This document shows, in pieces, positions 26,436 to 36,799 of a stretch of DNA of 64,000 nt. The DNA comes from Bartonella sp. DB5-6 (GTDB lineage: Bacteria > Pseudomonadota > Alphaproteobacteria > Rhizobiales > Rhizobiaceae), in contig NZ_JH725114.1 of NCBI RefSeq assembly GCF_000278115.1, forward strand, positions 14,598 through 78,597, in the 5' to 3' direction. Made by a program: the position numbers and the translations under genes. The notes under the pieces were generated by a model. The model had not been told where the DNA came from. It made no database searches and saw only the letters and a program-made list of their open reading frames with translations. Each line of letters opens with the position of its first letter. The first letter of the stretch is position 1.

Positions 26436-26917
26436 AATAGAACTTTAAAATACTTTTTCTTTTTTAACAGAGCTTGCAAACACCTCTAAAAGTGTTTATG
26501 GACACTGAAGCAATCTTTTTATAAAATTAGGTTAAGATTGCAAAAGGATTCCTTTGTCATTTTATATAAAAGAACGAATGCGCTTTGATATTAATAGTAA
26601 TAGCAACCGTTCAATTTCTTATTCAACGAGCTTTTCAGCGTGCAATTGCTTGCAAGCAAGCAGTGTGATATAAAAATGCTGGTTTTTTTATTTTCTTCTG
26701 CTTTCACAAAAATTAAACTTTTACAAAAGGTTTATGAATATGCTCTTATTGAGAAAAACAAATGCGGTTTTATAATCTTTTCCTTTGAAATTGTTTTTGT
26801 TTACTATGTGTTGTAACAGGATACAATAAGGATTAGATCAACACCCATTGTATCCAATAAAAAAGACTAGAAAACACAGCAGACCTTTTGCTTATCATAT
26901 TATTCGACTAAAATATT
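26436..26917. other. Intergenic region with an inverted repeat
   Basis: No gene is visible. GGATACAAT (26819-26827) and ATTGTATCC (26847-26855) form a perfect 9-base inverted repeat with a 19-base spacer, about 60 bases before tsaB. It may be an operator or leader hairpin for tsaB-rimI-miaB. There is no T-run to suggest a terminator. Confidence 0.45.
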
Positions 26918-27610
26918 ATGCTTATACTTGCCATAGATACTGCTTCAATTTATTGTGCTGTTGCACTCATTCGTCATAAATTTGTCATTGCGCAGATCAG
27001 CGAACGCATGAATAAAGGGCATGCCGAAAAACTCATTGGACACATTGCACAAATAACTGACCAAGCTAATATTACTCTTGATCAAGTTGATCGTATTGCT
27101 GTTAATATTGGACCTGGATCGTTTACTGGTGTGCGTGTCGGTGTTTCAACAGCGAGAGCTTTGGCTTTAGCACTAGAAATACCAGCTGTTGGAGTAAGCG
27201 CACTTGAAGCATTGGCAGCACAGACAATAACCAATAAAAATACTATATCAGCAATAGCAATCACTGTTGTTATTGAAGCCGGAAGAGACATGTTCTACCA
27301 TCAAAACTTCAATGAAGATCTCACACCTTTAGGGCTACCTGGATTAAAAACAATTGAAAATATTATCGAAGATTTACCCCAACCAACGAGATTAACTGGT
27401 CCAGCAGCTGATATTATTGAACTGTACATTAAAAACAATAAGGTAAATAGAAAAATCGTGCGAGGCTCAATTCTCTGCAAGGCAGCTGATATTGTAAGCT
27501 ATGCTTATCTTGCTGCAAACAAACAGCCACAAAATCCGCCCTGCCCACTCTATTTACGCAATGCTGATGTAAAACAACAAACCGGTTTTGCTTTACCACG
27601 AAAAAAATAA
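26918..27610 (+). CDS. tsaB: tRNA threonylcarbamoyladenosine biosynthesis protein TsaB
   Basis: The 230-residue protein begins LILAIDTASIYCAVAL, the ASKHA nucleotide fold, and carries NIGPGSFTGVRVGVSTARAL. It supports TsaD and TsaE in making t6A37 on ANN-decoding tRNAs. Its stop overlaps the rimI start by one base, and tsaB-rimI adjacency is a common linkage. Length is normal. Confidence 0.94.
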   Translation: MLILAIDTASIYCAVALIRHKFVIAQISERMNKGHAEKLIGHIAQITDQANITLDQVDRIAVNIGPGSFTGVRVGVSTARALALALEIPAVGVSALEALAAQTITNKNTISAIAITVVIEAGRDMFYHQNFNEDLTPLGLPGLKTIENIIEDLPQPTRLTGPAADIIELYIKNNKVNRKIVRGSILCKAADIVSYAYLAANKQPQNPPCPLYLRNADVKQQTGFALPRKK

Positions 27611-28104
27611 TGTCCGAATTTTCATTGACAAAAAAACATTTTTGGATTGCTCCGCTACAAGCGAATGATAGTGCTTCCTTTCATAAAATTCACCAGTCCT
27701 GTTTTTTCCCTTCTTGGGAAAAACAAGCCTTTGATAATTTCTTAACAGATCACTCTATCTTTGGATACAAAGCCTCCCTTATTGGTCAACCAGATCAAAT
27801 CGTAGGATTTTGCCTCTGCCGCCTCATTCTTGATGAAGCAGAAATCATCACAATTGCTGTTCACCCTCATTTTCGTCGACAAGGAATTGGCACTTTGCTT
27901 ATAGACAGCACATTACGCTATCTTCACCATGAATGTGCTATAAAACTTTTCTTAGAAGTAGAAGAGACGAATCTTTCTGCCTTGAATCTTTATCAGCGTT
28001 TCCAATTTCAAAAAATTGCTAAACGCCCTGCCTACTACCCATCAAAAAACAGTCGCACAAATGCAATCGTTATGCAAAAAACTTTTAAGCAAACAACAGA
28101 TTGA
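27610..28104 (+). CDS. rimI: Ribosomal-protein-alanine N-acetyltransferase
   Basis: The 164-residue GNAT protein has the acetyl-CoA loop VHPHFRRQGIGTLLIDS near residue 80 and the substrate-side VEETNLSALNLYQRFQFQK. RimI acetylates the N-terminus of ribosomal protein S18. The start codon shares a base with the tsaB stop, so translation is probably coupled. Confidence 0.9.
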   Translation: MSEFSLTKKHFWIAPLQANDSASFHKIHQSCFFPSWEKQAFDNFLTDHSIFGYKASLIGQPDQIVGFCLCRLILDEAEIITIAVHPHFRRQGIGTLLIDSTLRYLHHECAIKLFLEVEETNLSALNLYQRFQFQKIAKRPAYYPSKNSRTNAIVMQKTFKQTTD

Positions 28105-28135
28105 GATTTGCGTAAAAAACATTTAGACATGCGTT

Positions 28136-29512
28136 ATGAATAAAGTAAATTCTAAAGATAAGCTCCCTGTTGCTCCTAAAAAGGTTTTTATCAAAACCTA
28201 TGGGTGTCAAATGAATGTTTATGACAGCCAACGAATGACTGATAGTCTCAGTTCACAGGGCTATATTACGACACAAACACCTGATGACGCTGACCTTATT
28301 CTTGTTAATACCTGTCATATTCGTGAAAAAGCAGCAGAAAAACTCTATTCTGATCTTGGTCGTTTGCGCGTGATACGTCAAGAACGAGCACCTGATAAGC
28401 CCCTAATGGTCGGTGTAACTGGTTGTGTTGCACAAGCTGAGGGAAGCGAAATTTTGCGTCGTGCTCCAACCGTGGATCTCATCATTGGTCCGCAAATGTA
28501 TCACCGCTTACCAGACTTGTTAGAAAAAGCCAAACAAGGCAAAAAAGTTATCGAAACAGACTATGCTGTAGAAGATAAATTTGCTCATTTACCACCTCAC
28601 AATAAACGTGCTGTAAGAAAACGGGGTGTTAGTGCATTTTTAACAGTGCAGGAAGGCTGTGACAAATTTTGCACTTTTTGTGTTGTTCCCTACACACGTG
28701 GTGCCGAAATATCACGACCTGTTGAGCAAATTACTGAGGAAGCACGCCAACTCATTGAAGCTGGTGTCAAAGAGATTACACTTTTAGGACAAAATGTAAA
28801 CGGTTGGCATGGACAAAGTGCTCATGGAAAAACTTGGCGTCTTGGTGATCTTCTCTATCATCTTGCCAAACTGGATGGTTTAAAGCGCCTACGTTATACA
28901 ACCAGCCACCCACGAGATATGGATGAGAGCCTTATTGCGGCACATCGAGATCTTGACATATTAATGCCTTACCTGCATCTTCCTGTCCAGTCAGGTTCAG
29001 ATCGCATCTTAAAAGCAATGAACCGTCAACATAAAAGTATTCATTATCTTCAGCTTATCGAGAAAATTCGAACTGCACGACCTGATATTGCTTTTTCAGG
29101 CGATTTTATTGTAGGATTTCCAGGGGAAACAGATGAAGACTTTGAAGAAACCATTAAACTTATTAAACAAGTGCAATACAGTTCAGCCTATTCTTTCAAG
29201 TATTCACCTCGTCCTGGAACAGTTGGAGCAACAATGAAAAATCATGTTGATGAAACTGTAAAGGATGCTCGTCTTCAACACTTACAAGTTCTTCTTCTTG
29301 AGCAGCAAAACGCATTTTTGCGTTCTAAAGTTGGTGAAGTAACTGATGTTCTCATTGAAAAAGCTGGGCGTTACTCGGGGCAAATGGTAGGTCGTTCACC
29401 TTGGCTTTTACCTGTTGTCGTAGATACACAAGCTTCTATGGGCACCATCATGACAATTCACATTAAAAATGTGAGTTCAAACAGTTTTGTTGGTGAAATG
29501 GCAAATATATAA
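28136..29512 (+). CDS. miaB: tRNA-2-methylthio-N6-dimethylallyladenosine synthase
   Basis: The 458-residue radical-SAM methylthiotransferase has an N-terminal UPF0004 domain with cluster cysteines in [16 protein letters not shown] and TGCVAQ, the radical-SAM triad CDKFCTFC near residue 180, and a C-terminal TRAM domain. All six cysteines are present. It converts i6A37 to ms2i6A37 in tRNA. It follows rimI by about 30 bases, in a tRNA-modification run with tsaB. Confidence 0.95.
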   Translation: MNKVNSKDKLPVAPKKVFIKTYGCQMNVYDSQRMTDSLSSQGYITTQTPDDADLILVNTCHIREKAAEKLYSDLGRLRVIRQERAPDKPLMVGVTGCVAQAEGSEILRRAPTVDLIIGPQMYHRLPDLLEKAKQGKKVIETDYAVEDKFAHLPPHNKRAVRKRGVSAFLTVQEGCDKFCTFCVVPYTRGAEISRPVEQITEEARQLIEAGVKEITLLGQNVNGWHGQSAHGKTWRLGDLLYHLAKLDGLKRLRYTTSHPRDMDESLIAAHRDLDILMPYLHLPVQSGSDRILKAMNRQHKSIHYLQLIEKIRTARPDIAFSGDFIVGFPGETDEDFEETIKLIKQVQYSSAYSFKYSPRPGTVGATMKNHVDETVKDARLQHLQVLLLEQQNAFLRSKVGEVTDVLIEKAGRYSGQMVGRSPWLLPVVVDTQASMGTIMTIHIKNVSSNSFVGEMANI

Positions 29513-29600
29513 ACATATCTTTCATGCGTCGTTCAAGACATTAAATTTTAAGTAGCTCTTTTATTTTTGAAGAAAATGATTACATCTAAAGCTTGCGCTC

Positions 29601-29625
29601 TACAAAAGATATATTATCTTTTGTA
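29601..29625. repeat. Perfect hairpin between miaB and phoH
   Basis: TACAAAAGATA (29601-29611) and TATCTTTTGTA (29615-29625) are perfect inverted copies around a 3-base loop. No T-run follows, so it is a poor intrinsic terminator. It may be an operator or a transcript-stability hairpin upstream of phoH. Confidence 0.55.
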
Positions 29626-29674
29626 AAGTTTACTTAAGAAGTGTGCGACACTTATATGAATATGGGAGAATAGG

Positions 29675-30784
29675 TTGAAAGCTTCAACCGAAAGAGTAAA
29701 ACATATTAAAGAAAAGGCAAATGTTTACCCTGAAAATACTGGTGTCTTGGAAAAAACAAGCGCATCAGACGTTAGTCATGTTGTTTTGATTTTTGAAAAT
29801 AATCAATATGTAAAAACAGTTTTTGGTAAACTCGACGAAAATCTTGCTTATATCGAACAAAAACTTGAACTTAGCATTCATCCACGTGGTAATGAAGTTT
29901 TAATTTGTGGAAATTTTGCTGCTATAAAACGCGCACAATACGTGTTACAGCAGCTTTATGAACGCGCCAAAACACATCAAGAGCTCACTTTATCAGATAC
30001 ACAAGGAGCTATTGCCATGGCAGATTTTCTACAGGAACAGCAAGGAGCCCCAACAATAACTAAACCTGCAAAAAAACGTATTCTCGCGCAATTAAGTACC
30101 CATAAAAAAACAATCCATGCCCGAACCCCAACACAAGATGCCTATATGTGTGCGATGGAGCGCAATGAACTTGTTTTTGGTGTAGGGCCAGCAGGAACGG
30201 GCAAAACATATCTTGCTGTTGCACATGCTGCAATGCTTTTAGAGCGTGGTATCATTGAACGAATTGTTCTGTCACGTCCCGCCGTTGAAGCTGGAGAGCA
30301 TCTTGGCTTTCTTCCCGGTGATCTCAAAGAAAAAGTCGATCCGTATTTACGTCCACTTTATGACGCCCTTTACGACATGATCCCCGTTGAAAAAGTCGAG
30401 CGCATTTTAGCTTCTGGCGTTATAGAAATTGCCCCTCTTGCTTTCATGCGTGGGCGAACACTTGCCCATGCAGCTGTCATTCTTGATGAGGCACAAAATA
30501 CTACACCCATGCAAATGAAAATGTTCCTCACACGACTTGGGGAAGGAACACGTATGATCGTAACCGGTGACGTAAGTCAAATTGATTTGCCTACAGGACA
30601 AAAATCAGGTTTAATCGAAGCGATACGTATTCTTTCCCATGTAGAAAATATTGCAATCATTCGTTTTGATGAAAAAGATGTTGTGCGCCATCCCCTTGTT
30701 GCCGCTATCGTCCGTGCTTATGATCATGATTCTGCTCTACAAATGAAAAAAATGCCATCCTCCAATCTTTCATCAAAAAAATAA
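29675..30784 (+). CDS. phoH: PhoH-family ATPase
   Basis: The 369-residue protein begins with TTG at 29675, with GGGAG placed 7-8 bases upstream and no better ATG nearby. An N-terminal KH-like region (residues about 30-110) precedes the PhoH P-loop domain with FGVGPAGTGKTYLA near residue 170 and the Walker B VILDEAQN. PhoH-like proteins are RNA-associated ATPases, in this context probably linked to YbeY and rRNA processing. It is followed by ybeY, corC and lnt, the classical order. Confidence 0.92.
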   Translation: MKASTERVKHIKEKANVYPENTGVLEKTSASDVSHVVLIFENNQYVKTVFGKLDENLAYIEQKLELSIHPRGNEVLICGNFAAIKRAQYVLQQLYERAKTHQELTLSDTQGAIAMADFLQEQQGAPTITKPAKKRILAQLSTHKKTIHARTPTQDAYMCAMERNELVFGVGPAGTGKTYLAVAHAAMLLERGIIERIVLSRPAVEAGEHLGFLPGDLKEKVDPYLRPLYDALYDMIPVEKVERILASGVIEIAPLAFMRGRTLAHAAVILDEAQNTTPMQMKMFLTRLGEGTRMIVTGDVSQIDLPTGQKSGLIEAIRILSHVENIAIIRFDEKDVVRHPLVAAIVRAYDHDSALQMKKMPSSNLSSKK

Positions 30785-30796
30785 ATTCTATTTGTC

Positions 30797-31273
30797 ATGA
30801 TTACCATTGATATAACTATTGAAAACTCTGGGTGGTATGATGAGAAAGTACTTTATGATATCACCGAAAAAGCACTCACAACGACGATGCATCACGTTTC
30901 ATTAGAAAATGTTGTAAGCGAAGTCAGTCTGCTTTTTACGGATGATAAACATATGGCGCAGATCAATGCGCAATGGCGCAATAAAAACGAACCCACCAAT
31001 GTATTATCCTTTCCTGCTTTTCCACTTAAAGTTGGACAAACTCCCAGAGTTATGCTCGGTGATATCATTATTGCGCGAGAAACTGTTGCACTTGAAGCAT
31101 CGGCAGAAGGAAAATTATTTCAGGATCATTTGACGCATATGATTGTTCATGGCGTCCTTCATCTTCTTGGCTATAATCATGAAACAGACGAGGAAGCTTA
31201 TCAAATGGAAAAGCTTGAAAGGGAAATTCTTCAAAAGCTTTTCATAAAAGATCCCTATACTGAATTGGCTTAA
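30797..31273 (+). CDS. ybeY: Endoribonuclease/rRNA maturation factor YbeY
   Basis: The 158-residue protein contains [10 protein letters not shown] and the zinc-binding histidine triad [15 protein letters not shown]. YbeY acts in 16S rRNA 3'-end maturation and ribosome quality control. It starts 12 bases after phoH. Confidence 0.95.
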   Translation: MITIDITIENSGWYDEKVLYDITEKALTTTMHHVSLENVVSEVSLLFTDDKHMAQINAQWRNKNEPTNVLSFPAFPLKVGQTPRVMLGDIIIARETVALEASAEGKLFQDHLTHMIVHGVLHLLGYNHETDEEAYQMEKLEREILQKLFIKDPYTELA

Positions 31274-31374
31274 AATGATAAAAATTAAATTTTTAAATCA
31301 ATATCACTATTATAAAAAATTATAGCCTCTTATGCCTCTATTATATAAAGTAAAGTTTAGAAGATTTTAAAATC

Positions 31375-32394
31375 ATGGCAAACAAAATAAATGCACAAAA
31401 TAACGGTCAAGCATCTTCTAATATTGAAGAAAACCCTTCTCGGCAGGCGAATCATACGGAAAAATACTCCCTGATAAATCATTTGTTTTCGTTTTTACGT
31501 GGACGCAATTATACGTCGTTGCGTGATGACCTTACCGTTGCACTCACCGCTAACAATGAAAAAGACACAACCCTCTTCTCCCCTGAAGAACGTACTATGC
31601 TACATAATATCTTACGTCTGCGTGAAGCACGGGTTGATGATGTTATGATTCCACGCTCTGAAATAGAAGCATTGGAAATAAACACCCCTCTTGGGGAAGC
31701 ACTGAAATGTTTTGCAAAAATTGGTCATTCTCGCGTACCTGTTTATGCTGAAACTTTAGATGATCCGCGAGGAATGATCCATATTCGCGATATCCTTAAT
31801 TATATAACTCGTTTTATTATCAACTCACCCCACACAGAGCAAAAATCCTATTCACCCCAGTTAAACCATATGGATTTGCGTACCCCAATCGGTGAATTGG
31901 ACCTGATTCGAACAGTTCTTTTTGTCCCTAGTTCCATGCTAGCAAGCAAATTACTTACACGTATGCAAACAACACGAACCCAGATGGCTTTGGTTATTGA
32001 TGAACATGGTGGCACAGACGGTTTAGTTTCTATGGAAGATATCGTCGAATTAGTTGTTGGCGATATCGAAGATGAACATGATAATGTTGACAATGCTATT
32101 GTGCGCGAACCCAATAATAAATGGCTTGTTGACGCAAAAACTGAACTAGAAGATGTGGAAAAAGCTCTTGGTCCTGATTTTTCCGTAGGCGAATATGGTG
32201 ATGAAGTCGATACCATTGGTGGTTTGATTGTCTCCATACTTGATCGTATTCCTGCAAAAGGTGAAATCGTTGAAGCAGTGCCTGGTTATCGATTTCGTAT
32301 TTTAGAAGCAGATAAACGTCGAATTAAGCGGTTGCGCATTTTTCGCATTCCAGAAAATGAGAAGTTTGAGAACAATGCCATCCCTAAAGAATAG
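31375..32394 (+). CDS. corC: CorC/TlyC-family CBS-domain protein
   Basis: The 339-residue soluble protein has tandem CBS domains starting REARVDDVMIPRSEIEALE (about residues 80-215) and a C-terminal transporter-associated CorC_HlyC domain (about 235-320, GDEVDTIGGLIVSI). The membrane DUF21 domain is absent. Annotations vary between magnesium/cobalt efflux protein and haemolysin; neither activity is shown by sequence. The 3' end overlaps lnt, tying it to the envelope cluster phoH-ybeY-corC-lnt. Confidence 0.9.
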   Translation: MANKINAQNNGQASSNIEENPSRQANHTEKYSLINHLFSFLRGRNYTSLRDDLTVALTANNEKDTTLFSPEERTMLHNILRLREARVDDVMIPRSEIEALEINTPLGEALKCFAKIGHSRVPVYAETLDDPRGMIHIRDILNYITRFIINSPHTEQKSYSPQLNHMDLRTPIGELDLIRTVLFVPSSMLASKLLTRMQTTRTQMALVIDEHGGTDGLVSMEDIVELVVGDIEDEHDNVDNAIVREPNNKWLVDAKTELEDVEKALGPDFSVGEYGDEVDTIGGLIVSILDRIPAKGEIVEAVPGYRFRILEADKRRIKRLRIFRIPENEKFENNAIPKE

Positions 32395-33991
32395 TCAAAC
32401 ATTTTTAAGCAATTTTACACTTTTTTTGTTTTCTATTACCGGCTGGAAGCGACAAATATGGATGTTTCTTTGTGGTTCTTTTACTTCTTTTGCACTTCCA
32501 CCCTTTTATTTAACACCTCTCTGCTTTTTGACTTTCCCCATCTTTATTATTTTACTTGACTCAATATGTGCCATCCAAAACAATAAAAAGCGCTTTCTGA
32601 CCTATGCTCTCAGTTGTGGAACCTTTGGCTTCGGTTATTTTATTTGCAGCCTTTGGTGGTTGTGCAATGCTTTGTTGACAGATCCAGCTACTTTTGGCTG
32701 GGCAGTGCCATTTGCCATTTTGGGTCCTCCTCTCTATCTTTCCCTTTATTGGTTTTTTGCTGGTTTTATTGTCGGTTTGTTATGGACAAAAGGAATAGCA
32801 CGTTTTTTTGTTTTGGCTTTTGCGCTAGGACTGGCAGAATGGTTGCGCGCTATCCTATTCACAGGATTTCCATGGAATGCCCTTGGTTATACAGCTATGC
32901 CAACCCCTATGCTCATGCAATTAGATGCAATTGTAGGGCTTTACGGAATGAATATTCTTGCTGTTTTAGTCTATAGTTTACCCACTGTTTTATTAACGAA
33001 CGAAAAAAAGAAAAACGCGCTTTTTCTTTGCCTATCACTTATAGTAATTCACAGTGGTTTTGGATTTTATCGCCTCAATACCGCACCTAACACCACTGAT
33101 TACCAGAAAAGTAATCATTGGGTACGCATTGTTCAACCTTCTATTAAGCAAGACGTCAAATTGAACGATACGATACCGGAAACTATCTTAGCAGCTCATA
33201 TGAATCTTAGTACAACACCAACTGCTGATCAAAATCCAGAACCTGACTTTATCGTATGGCCTGAAGCATCAATTCCCTATATTCTCAATGATTCACCTGC
33301 TATCGCAATGCGCATTGCCTCTCTTCTTAAACCCAAACAGTGGGCTATTATTGGTGCTATACGTGTCAATTACGATTTTCTCAATGCGAAAACACAATAT
33401 TTTAATACAATTGCAGTCATTAACAATAAAGGTGATATTTTAAGCGCTTCAGATAAACTTCACCTAGTTCCTTTTGGCGAATATCTTCCCTATAAAAATT
33501 TATTGGAAAAAATTGGATTGCGTGCCCTTGCTGATACTATTGGTGGATATAGTGCTGCAGATGTACGCAAAACTGTCATGATGCCAAATGGGTTTTCTTA
33601 TCTTCCATTAATTTGTTATGAAGTAATATTTCCCAATGAAATGACTTTTAAAGGCTCCCAGCCTCAAGCAATTATTAATGTTACAAATGATGCGTGGTTT
33701 GGTGTAACACCCGGCCCACATCAACATCTTCAGCAAGCACAGCTTCGTGCCGTTGAATTAGGAATCCCTCTCATACGGGCAGCTAATAATGGAATATCGG
33801 CTGTTATTGATTCTTATGGACGAATCGTTGTAGCTCTCCAGCAAAATGCTGTTGGCGTTATTGATTCACCAATCCCATCACCGATTACACCCATAGGAAG
33901 CAATGAATACAGAATATTCTCTACTTTCATCTTATTCATTATTATGCTATTGCGCGGCATTGGTTTTGGTTTTACAAAACAGCTTAAATGA
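32375..33991 (+). CDS. lnt: Apolipoprotein N-acyltransferase
   Basis: The protein has five to six N-terminal membrane segments (residues about 20-220) and a C-terminal nitrilase-type domain with the catalytic Glu in VWPEASIP, Lys in SDKLHLVPFGEYLP, and Cys in PLICYEVIFP. It transfers the third acyl chain to lipoproteins in the inner membrane. ATG at 32375 is preferred over 32357 because a GAGAAC-type sequence precedes it; both lie inside corC. It closes the phoH-lnt run. Confidence 0.92.
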   Translation: MPSLKNSQTFLSNFTLFLFSITGWKRQIWMFLCGSFTSFALPPFYLTPLCFLTFPIFIILLDSICAIQNNKKRFLTYALSCGTFGFGYFICSLWWLCNALLTDPATFGWAVPFAILGPPLYLSLYWFFAGFIVGLLWTKGIARFFVLAFALGLAEWLRAILFTGFPWNALGYTAMPTPMLMQLDAIVGLYGMNILAVLVYSLPTVLLTNEKKKNALFLCLSLIVIHSGFGFYRLNTAPNTTDYQKSNHWVRIVQPSIKQDVKLNDTIPETILAAHMNLSTTPTADQNPEPDFIVWPEASIPYILNDSPAIAMRIASLLKPKQWAIIGAIRVNYDFLNAKTQYFNTIAVINNKGDILSASDKLHLVPFGEYLPYKNLLEKIGLRALADTIGGYSAADVRKTVMMPNGFSYLPLICYEVIFPNEMTFKGSQPQAIINVTNDAWFGVTPGPHQHLQQAQLRAVELGIPLIRAANNGISAVIDSYGRIVVALQQNAVGVIDSPIPSPITPIGSNEYRIFSTFILFIIMLLRGIGFGFTKQLK

Positions 33992-34138
33992 TCAGATACC
34001 CATATACGGTATTACATTGCGTGTACCAGTAATATTGGGAAAAAGTGTTACATATTATTTTAATTATATGATAAACCAACCTCGAATAAATCTGATGTTG
34101 GTTTAGAAGCAGAGTGCTGGAAATTAAAGAGTTGCATT

Positions 34139-34552
34139 ATGACCGAGACTAGAAAAAAACCTGATCCTATAGATATCTATGTTGGAACCCGTATTCGTTT
34201 ACGTCGTAACATTTTAGGGATGACCCAAGAAAAACTAGGTGAAAAACTAGGCGTAACTTTTCAGCAAATCCAAAAATATGAAAAAGGTACAAACCGTATT
34301 GGTGCAAGTCGTCTTCAAGCAATTGCAGAAATTATGGATGTTCCTGTTTCTTATTTTTTTGATAAAGGCATTAATACGCAACCTTTAGAAGGTTTTGCTG
34401 AAAGCGATAATGATTTTATGGACTTTTGCTCCAGCAATGAAGGAATCCAGCTTATGCGTGCTTTTACTAACATATCCGATGCTAAGGTGCGTCGAAAAAT
34501 CATTGACTTGGCAAAAGCACTTTCTGAAGAAGATATGACAAATAAACTATAA
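34139..34552 (+). CDS. XRE-family transcriptional regulator
   Basis: The 137-residue protein has a Cro/CI-type helix-turn-helix in residues about 17-72 (RIRLRRNILGMTQEKLGEKL, then FQQIQKYEKGTNRIGASRL) and a helical C-terminal part ending in RRKIIDLAKALSEE. Orthologues between lnt and metK are usual in rhizobial genomes, where their targets are little known. It could control metK, but that is inference from position. Confidence 0.88.
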   Translation: MTETRKKPDPIDIYVGTRIRLRRNILGMTQEKLGEKLGVTFQQIQKYEKGTNRIGASRLQAIAEIMDVPVSYFFDKGINTQPLEGFAESDNDFMDFCSSNEGIQLMRAFTNISDAKVRRKIIDLAKALSEEDMTNKL

Positions 34553-34599
34553 AATAAATTACATCTTTCTCTCAATCATCTCATAAATCAGCATTGACG

Positions 34600-34621
34600 A
34601 TTTGCCATGGGATTGGCAAAT
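34600..34621. promoter_or_regulatory. Perfect dyad upstream of metK
   Basis: ATTTGCCA (34600-34607) and TGGCAAAT (34614-34621) are perfect inverted copies around 6 bases. TTGACG at 34594-34599 immediately precedes the dyad, so it could overlap a promoter spacer. It may be an operator for the adjacent XRE regulator. I do not recognise a SAM riboswitch fold in the 34622-34685 leader. Confidence 0.45.
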
Positions 34622-34685
34622 AGAAGCAATTTTAATAGACAATTAATATAATCAACTGTTGGTTTTCTTTTTTGAAGGGGTTCCT

Positions 34686-35951
34686 ATGCCGCATCAAGAT
34701 TATCTTTTTACAAGTGAATCGGTATCGGAAGGACATCCTGATAAAATTTGCGATCGTATTTCCGATGAAATCGTTGATATGATTTATAAAGAAGCTCAAA
34801 AAACCGGTACTGATCCATGGTTAGTACGAGTCGCTTGTGAAACACTCGTCAGTGTAAACCGTGTCGTTATCGCTGGTGAAGTGCGTGTTCCCGACACACT
34901 CTTAAAAAGAAATAAAAATAGAGAATTTATTTACGATGAAACTGGCTTTCCGCGCATTAATCCTACTCGTTTTCGCGCAGTAGCGCGTCGTGCTATTCGT
35001 GCAATTGGTTATGAACAAGTAGGTTTTCATTGGAAAACTGTTAAAATTGATGTCCTTTTACGCCCTCAATCAACTGACATTGCACGCGGAGTTGATAACG
35101 CTACGGATCGCAATGGCGAAGAAGGCGCAGGTGATCAGGGCATCATGTTCGGATATGCTTGCCGTGAAACACCTGATCTCATGCCTGCACCGATTTATTA
35201 TGCCCATAAGATTTTAAAACTTCTCGCCGCAGCCCGCCATAAAAAAGAAGGGGAAATTGCTAAATTAGGGCCAGATGCCAAAAGCCAAATAACAATACGG
35301 TATAAAAATGGAAAGCCTATAGAAGTAACGTCCATTGTTCTTTCAACACAACATTTAGATGAAAGTTGGGATTCTCATAAAGTCCGTACAGTGGTTGAGC
35401 CTTATATTCGTCAAGCTTTACATGATATTACTATTTCTGATCAATGCCGTTGGTACATAAACCCAACTGGAAAATTTGTTATTGGTGGTCCTCAAAGTGA
35501 TGCAGGACTAACAGGACGTAAAATTATCGTTGACACTTATGGAGGTGCAGCCCCCCATGGTGGTGGCGCTTTTTCAGGCAAAGATACGACAAAAGTTGAT
35601 CGTTCCGCAGCTTATGCCGCACGCTATTTAGCTAAAAATATTGTTGCCGCTGGTTTAGCAGAAAGGTGCACCATTCAACTCTCTTATGCAATTGGCATTG
35701 CGCAACCCTTATCTATTTATCTTAACCTCCATGGAACAGGAAAAGTCGATGAAAAAATTCTTGAAGCAGCCATTCGCAAAATAATGGACCTTTCACCAAC
35801 TGGCATTCGCAAACATCTTGACCTCAATAAACCGATTTATACGAAAACAGCTGCCTATGGTCATTTTGGACGCAAACCAAAATGTGATGGTTCGTTTTCA
35901 TGGGAAAAAACTGATCTGATTAAAACACTTCAAACATTGATAAAACCATGA
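34686..35951 (+). CDS. metK: S-adenosylmethionine synthetase
   Basis: The ATG at 34686, with AAGGGG upstream, gives [20 protein letters not shown] and 421 residues. The ATP-binding GHPDK, the segment [12 protein letters not shown], and the phosphate loop GGGAFSGKD are present. It makes SAM from methionine and ATP. In-frame codons upstream to 34659 lack an initiation site. The stop overlaps trmB by four bases. A dyad at 34600-34621 may regulate it. Confidence 0.96.
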   Translation: MPHQDYLFTSESVSEGHPDKICDRISDEIVDMIYKEAQKTGTDPWLVRVACETLVSVNRVVIAGEVRVPDTLLKRNKNREFIYDETGFPRINPTRFRAVARRAIRAIGYEQVGFHWKTVKIDVLLRPQSTDIARGVDNATDRNGEEGAGDQGIMFGYACRETPDLMPAPIYYAHKILKLLAAARHKKEGEIAKLGPDAKSQITIRYKNGKPIEVTSIVLSTQHLDESWDSHKVRTVVEPYIRQALHDITISDQCRWYINPTGKFVIGGPQSDAGLTGRKIIVDTYGGAAPHGGGAFSGKDTTKVDRSAAYAARYLAKNIVAAGLAERCTIQLSYAIGIAQPLSIYLNLHGTGKVDEKILEAAIRKIMDLSPTGIRKHLDLNKPIYTKTAAYGHFGRKPKCDGSFSWEKTDLIKTLQTLIKP

Positions 35952-36649
35952 TGAACCACAATACACGTACGTGTGAAGCCTTTTTTGGTCGTCGACAAGG
36001 AAAACGGCTACGAAACAATCAACTTGCGCGTATAAAAATGCTTCTCCCAACTCTTAACATTGATTTAAATACCCTACCACCCTTAGACTTAACATGCTTA
36101 TTTCCCAATAAAGTAAGAGAAGTTCGGCTTGAAATTGGTTTTGGTGGAGGTGAACATTTGCTCCATGAAATGGAATATTTTCCACAAACTGGTTTTATTG
36201 GCATCGAGCCCTTTATTAATGGCATGGCAAAAATGTTAATGTCTCTTGAACAGCACAAAAAATATCAAAGCCATATTCGGCTTTATGATAATGACGCCTC
36301 TCAACTCCTTGATTGGCTTCCAGATGCATCACTTGACGGAATAGATATCTTTTATCCTGATCCGTGGCCTAAAAAGAAACATTGGAAACGACGTTTTATC
36401 AACATAAAAAATCTTAACCGTTTTGCTCGCGTTCTTAAAGCCGGTAAAAAATTCCGCTTTGCTAGCGATATAGAGAGTTATGTAAACTGGACCCTCTACT
36501 ATTGTGCACTGCATAGCAGCTTTGAGTGGGAAGCAGAAAACCCTAAGGACTGGAAAACCCCTTATCCGCTATGGATAAGTACACGTTATGAAGCAAAAGC
36601 TCTACGTGAAGGACGGACACCAGCATATCTTACTTTTATCAAGAAATAG
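35948..36649 (+). CDS. trmB: tRNA (guanine-N7-)-methyltransferase
   Basis: The 233-residue class I methyltransferase has the SAM loop EIGFGGGEH, the [13 protein letters not shown] strand-2 segment, and [16 protein letters not shown], the TrmB signature with the catalytic Asp. It methylates G46 in tRNA, using SAM made by the preceding gene. Overlap with metK suggests co-translation. Confidence 0.95.
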   Translation: MMNHNTRTCEAFFGRRQGKRLRNNQLARIKMLLPTLNIDLNTLPPLDLTCLFPNKVREVRLEIGFGGGEHLLHEMEYFPQTGFIGIEPFINGMAKMLMSLEQHKKYQSHIRLYDNDASQLLDWLPDASLDGIDIFYPDPWPKKKHWKRRFINIKNLNRFARVLKAGKKFRFASDIESYVNWTLYYCALHSSFEWEAENPKDWKTPYPLWISTRYEAKALREGRTPAYLTFIKK

Positions 36650-36732
36650 TCGATAAAATGCTTTTCTTTAAAATAACTTGAAAAATTTTGAATTTAAGAG
36701 TATCAGTAACTAAATTCTTGGTCTTATGATGA

Positions 36733-36760
36733 AGAGTGGGTCTTTAGCCCGCTCTTTTTT
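36733..36760 (+). terminator. Rho-independent terminator between trmB and rimP
   Basis: AGAGTGGG (36733-36740) and CCCGCTCT (36748-36755) form an 8-pair stem with one G-U pair, followed by six Ts. It separates metK-trmB from the rimP operon; as it sits just before rimP, attenuation of that operon is also possible. Confidence 0.8.
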
Positions 36761-36799
36761 AATATCATAAAATTGATGAAAATGACTTGGATAAAACAT

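Noticed and set aside
26480-26500. AAACAC/GTGTTT stem after the YeiH-type gene as a terminator
   Set aside because: The stem is short and no T-run follows it.
34622-34685. SAM-binding riboswitch before metK
   Set aside because: The short leader does not show the pairing or conserved bases of the SAM riboswitch classes I know; only the upstream dyad is notable.
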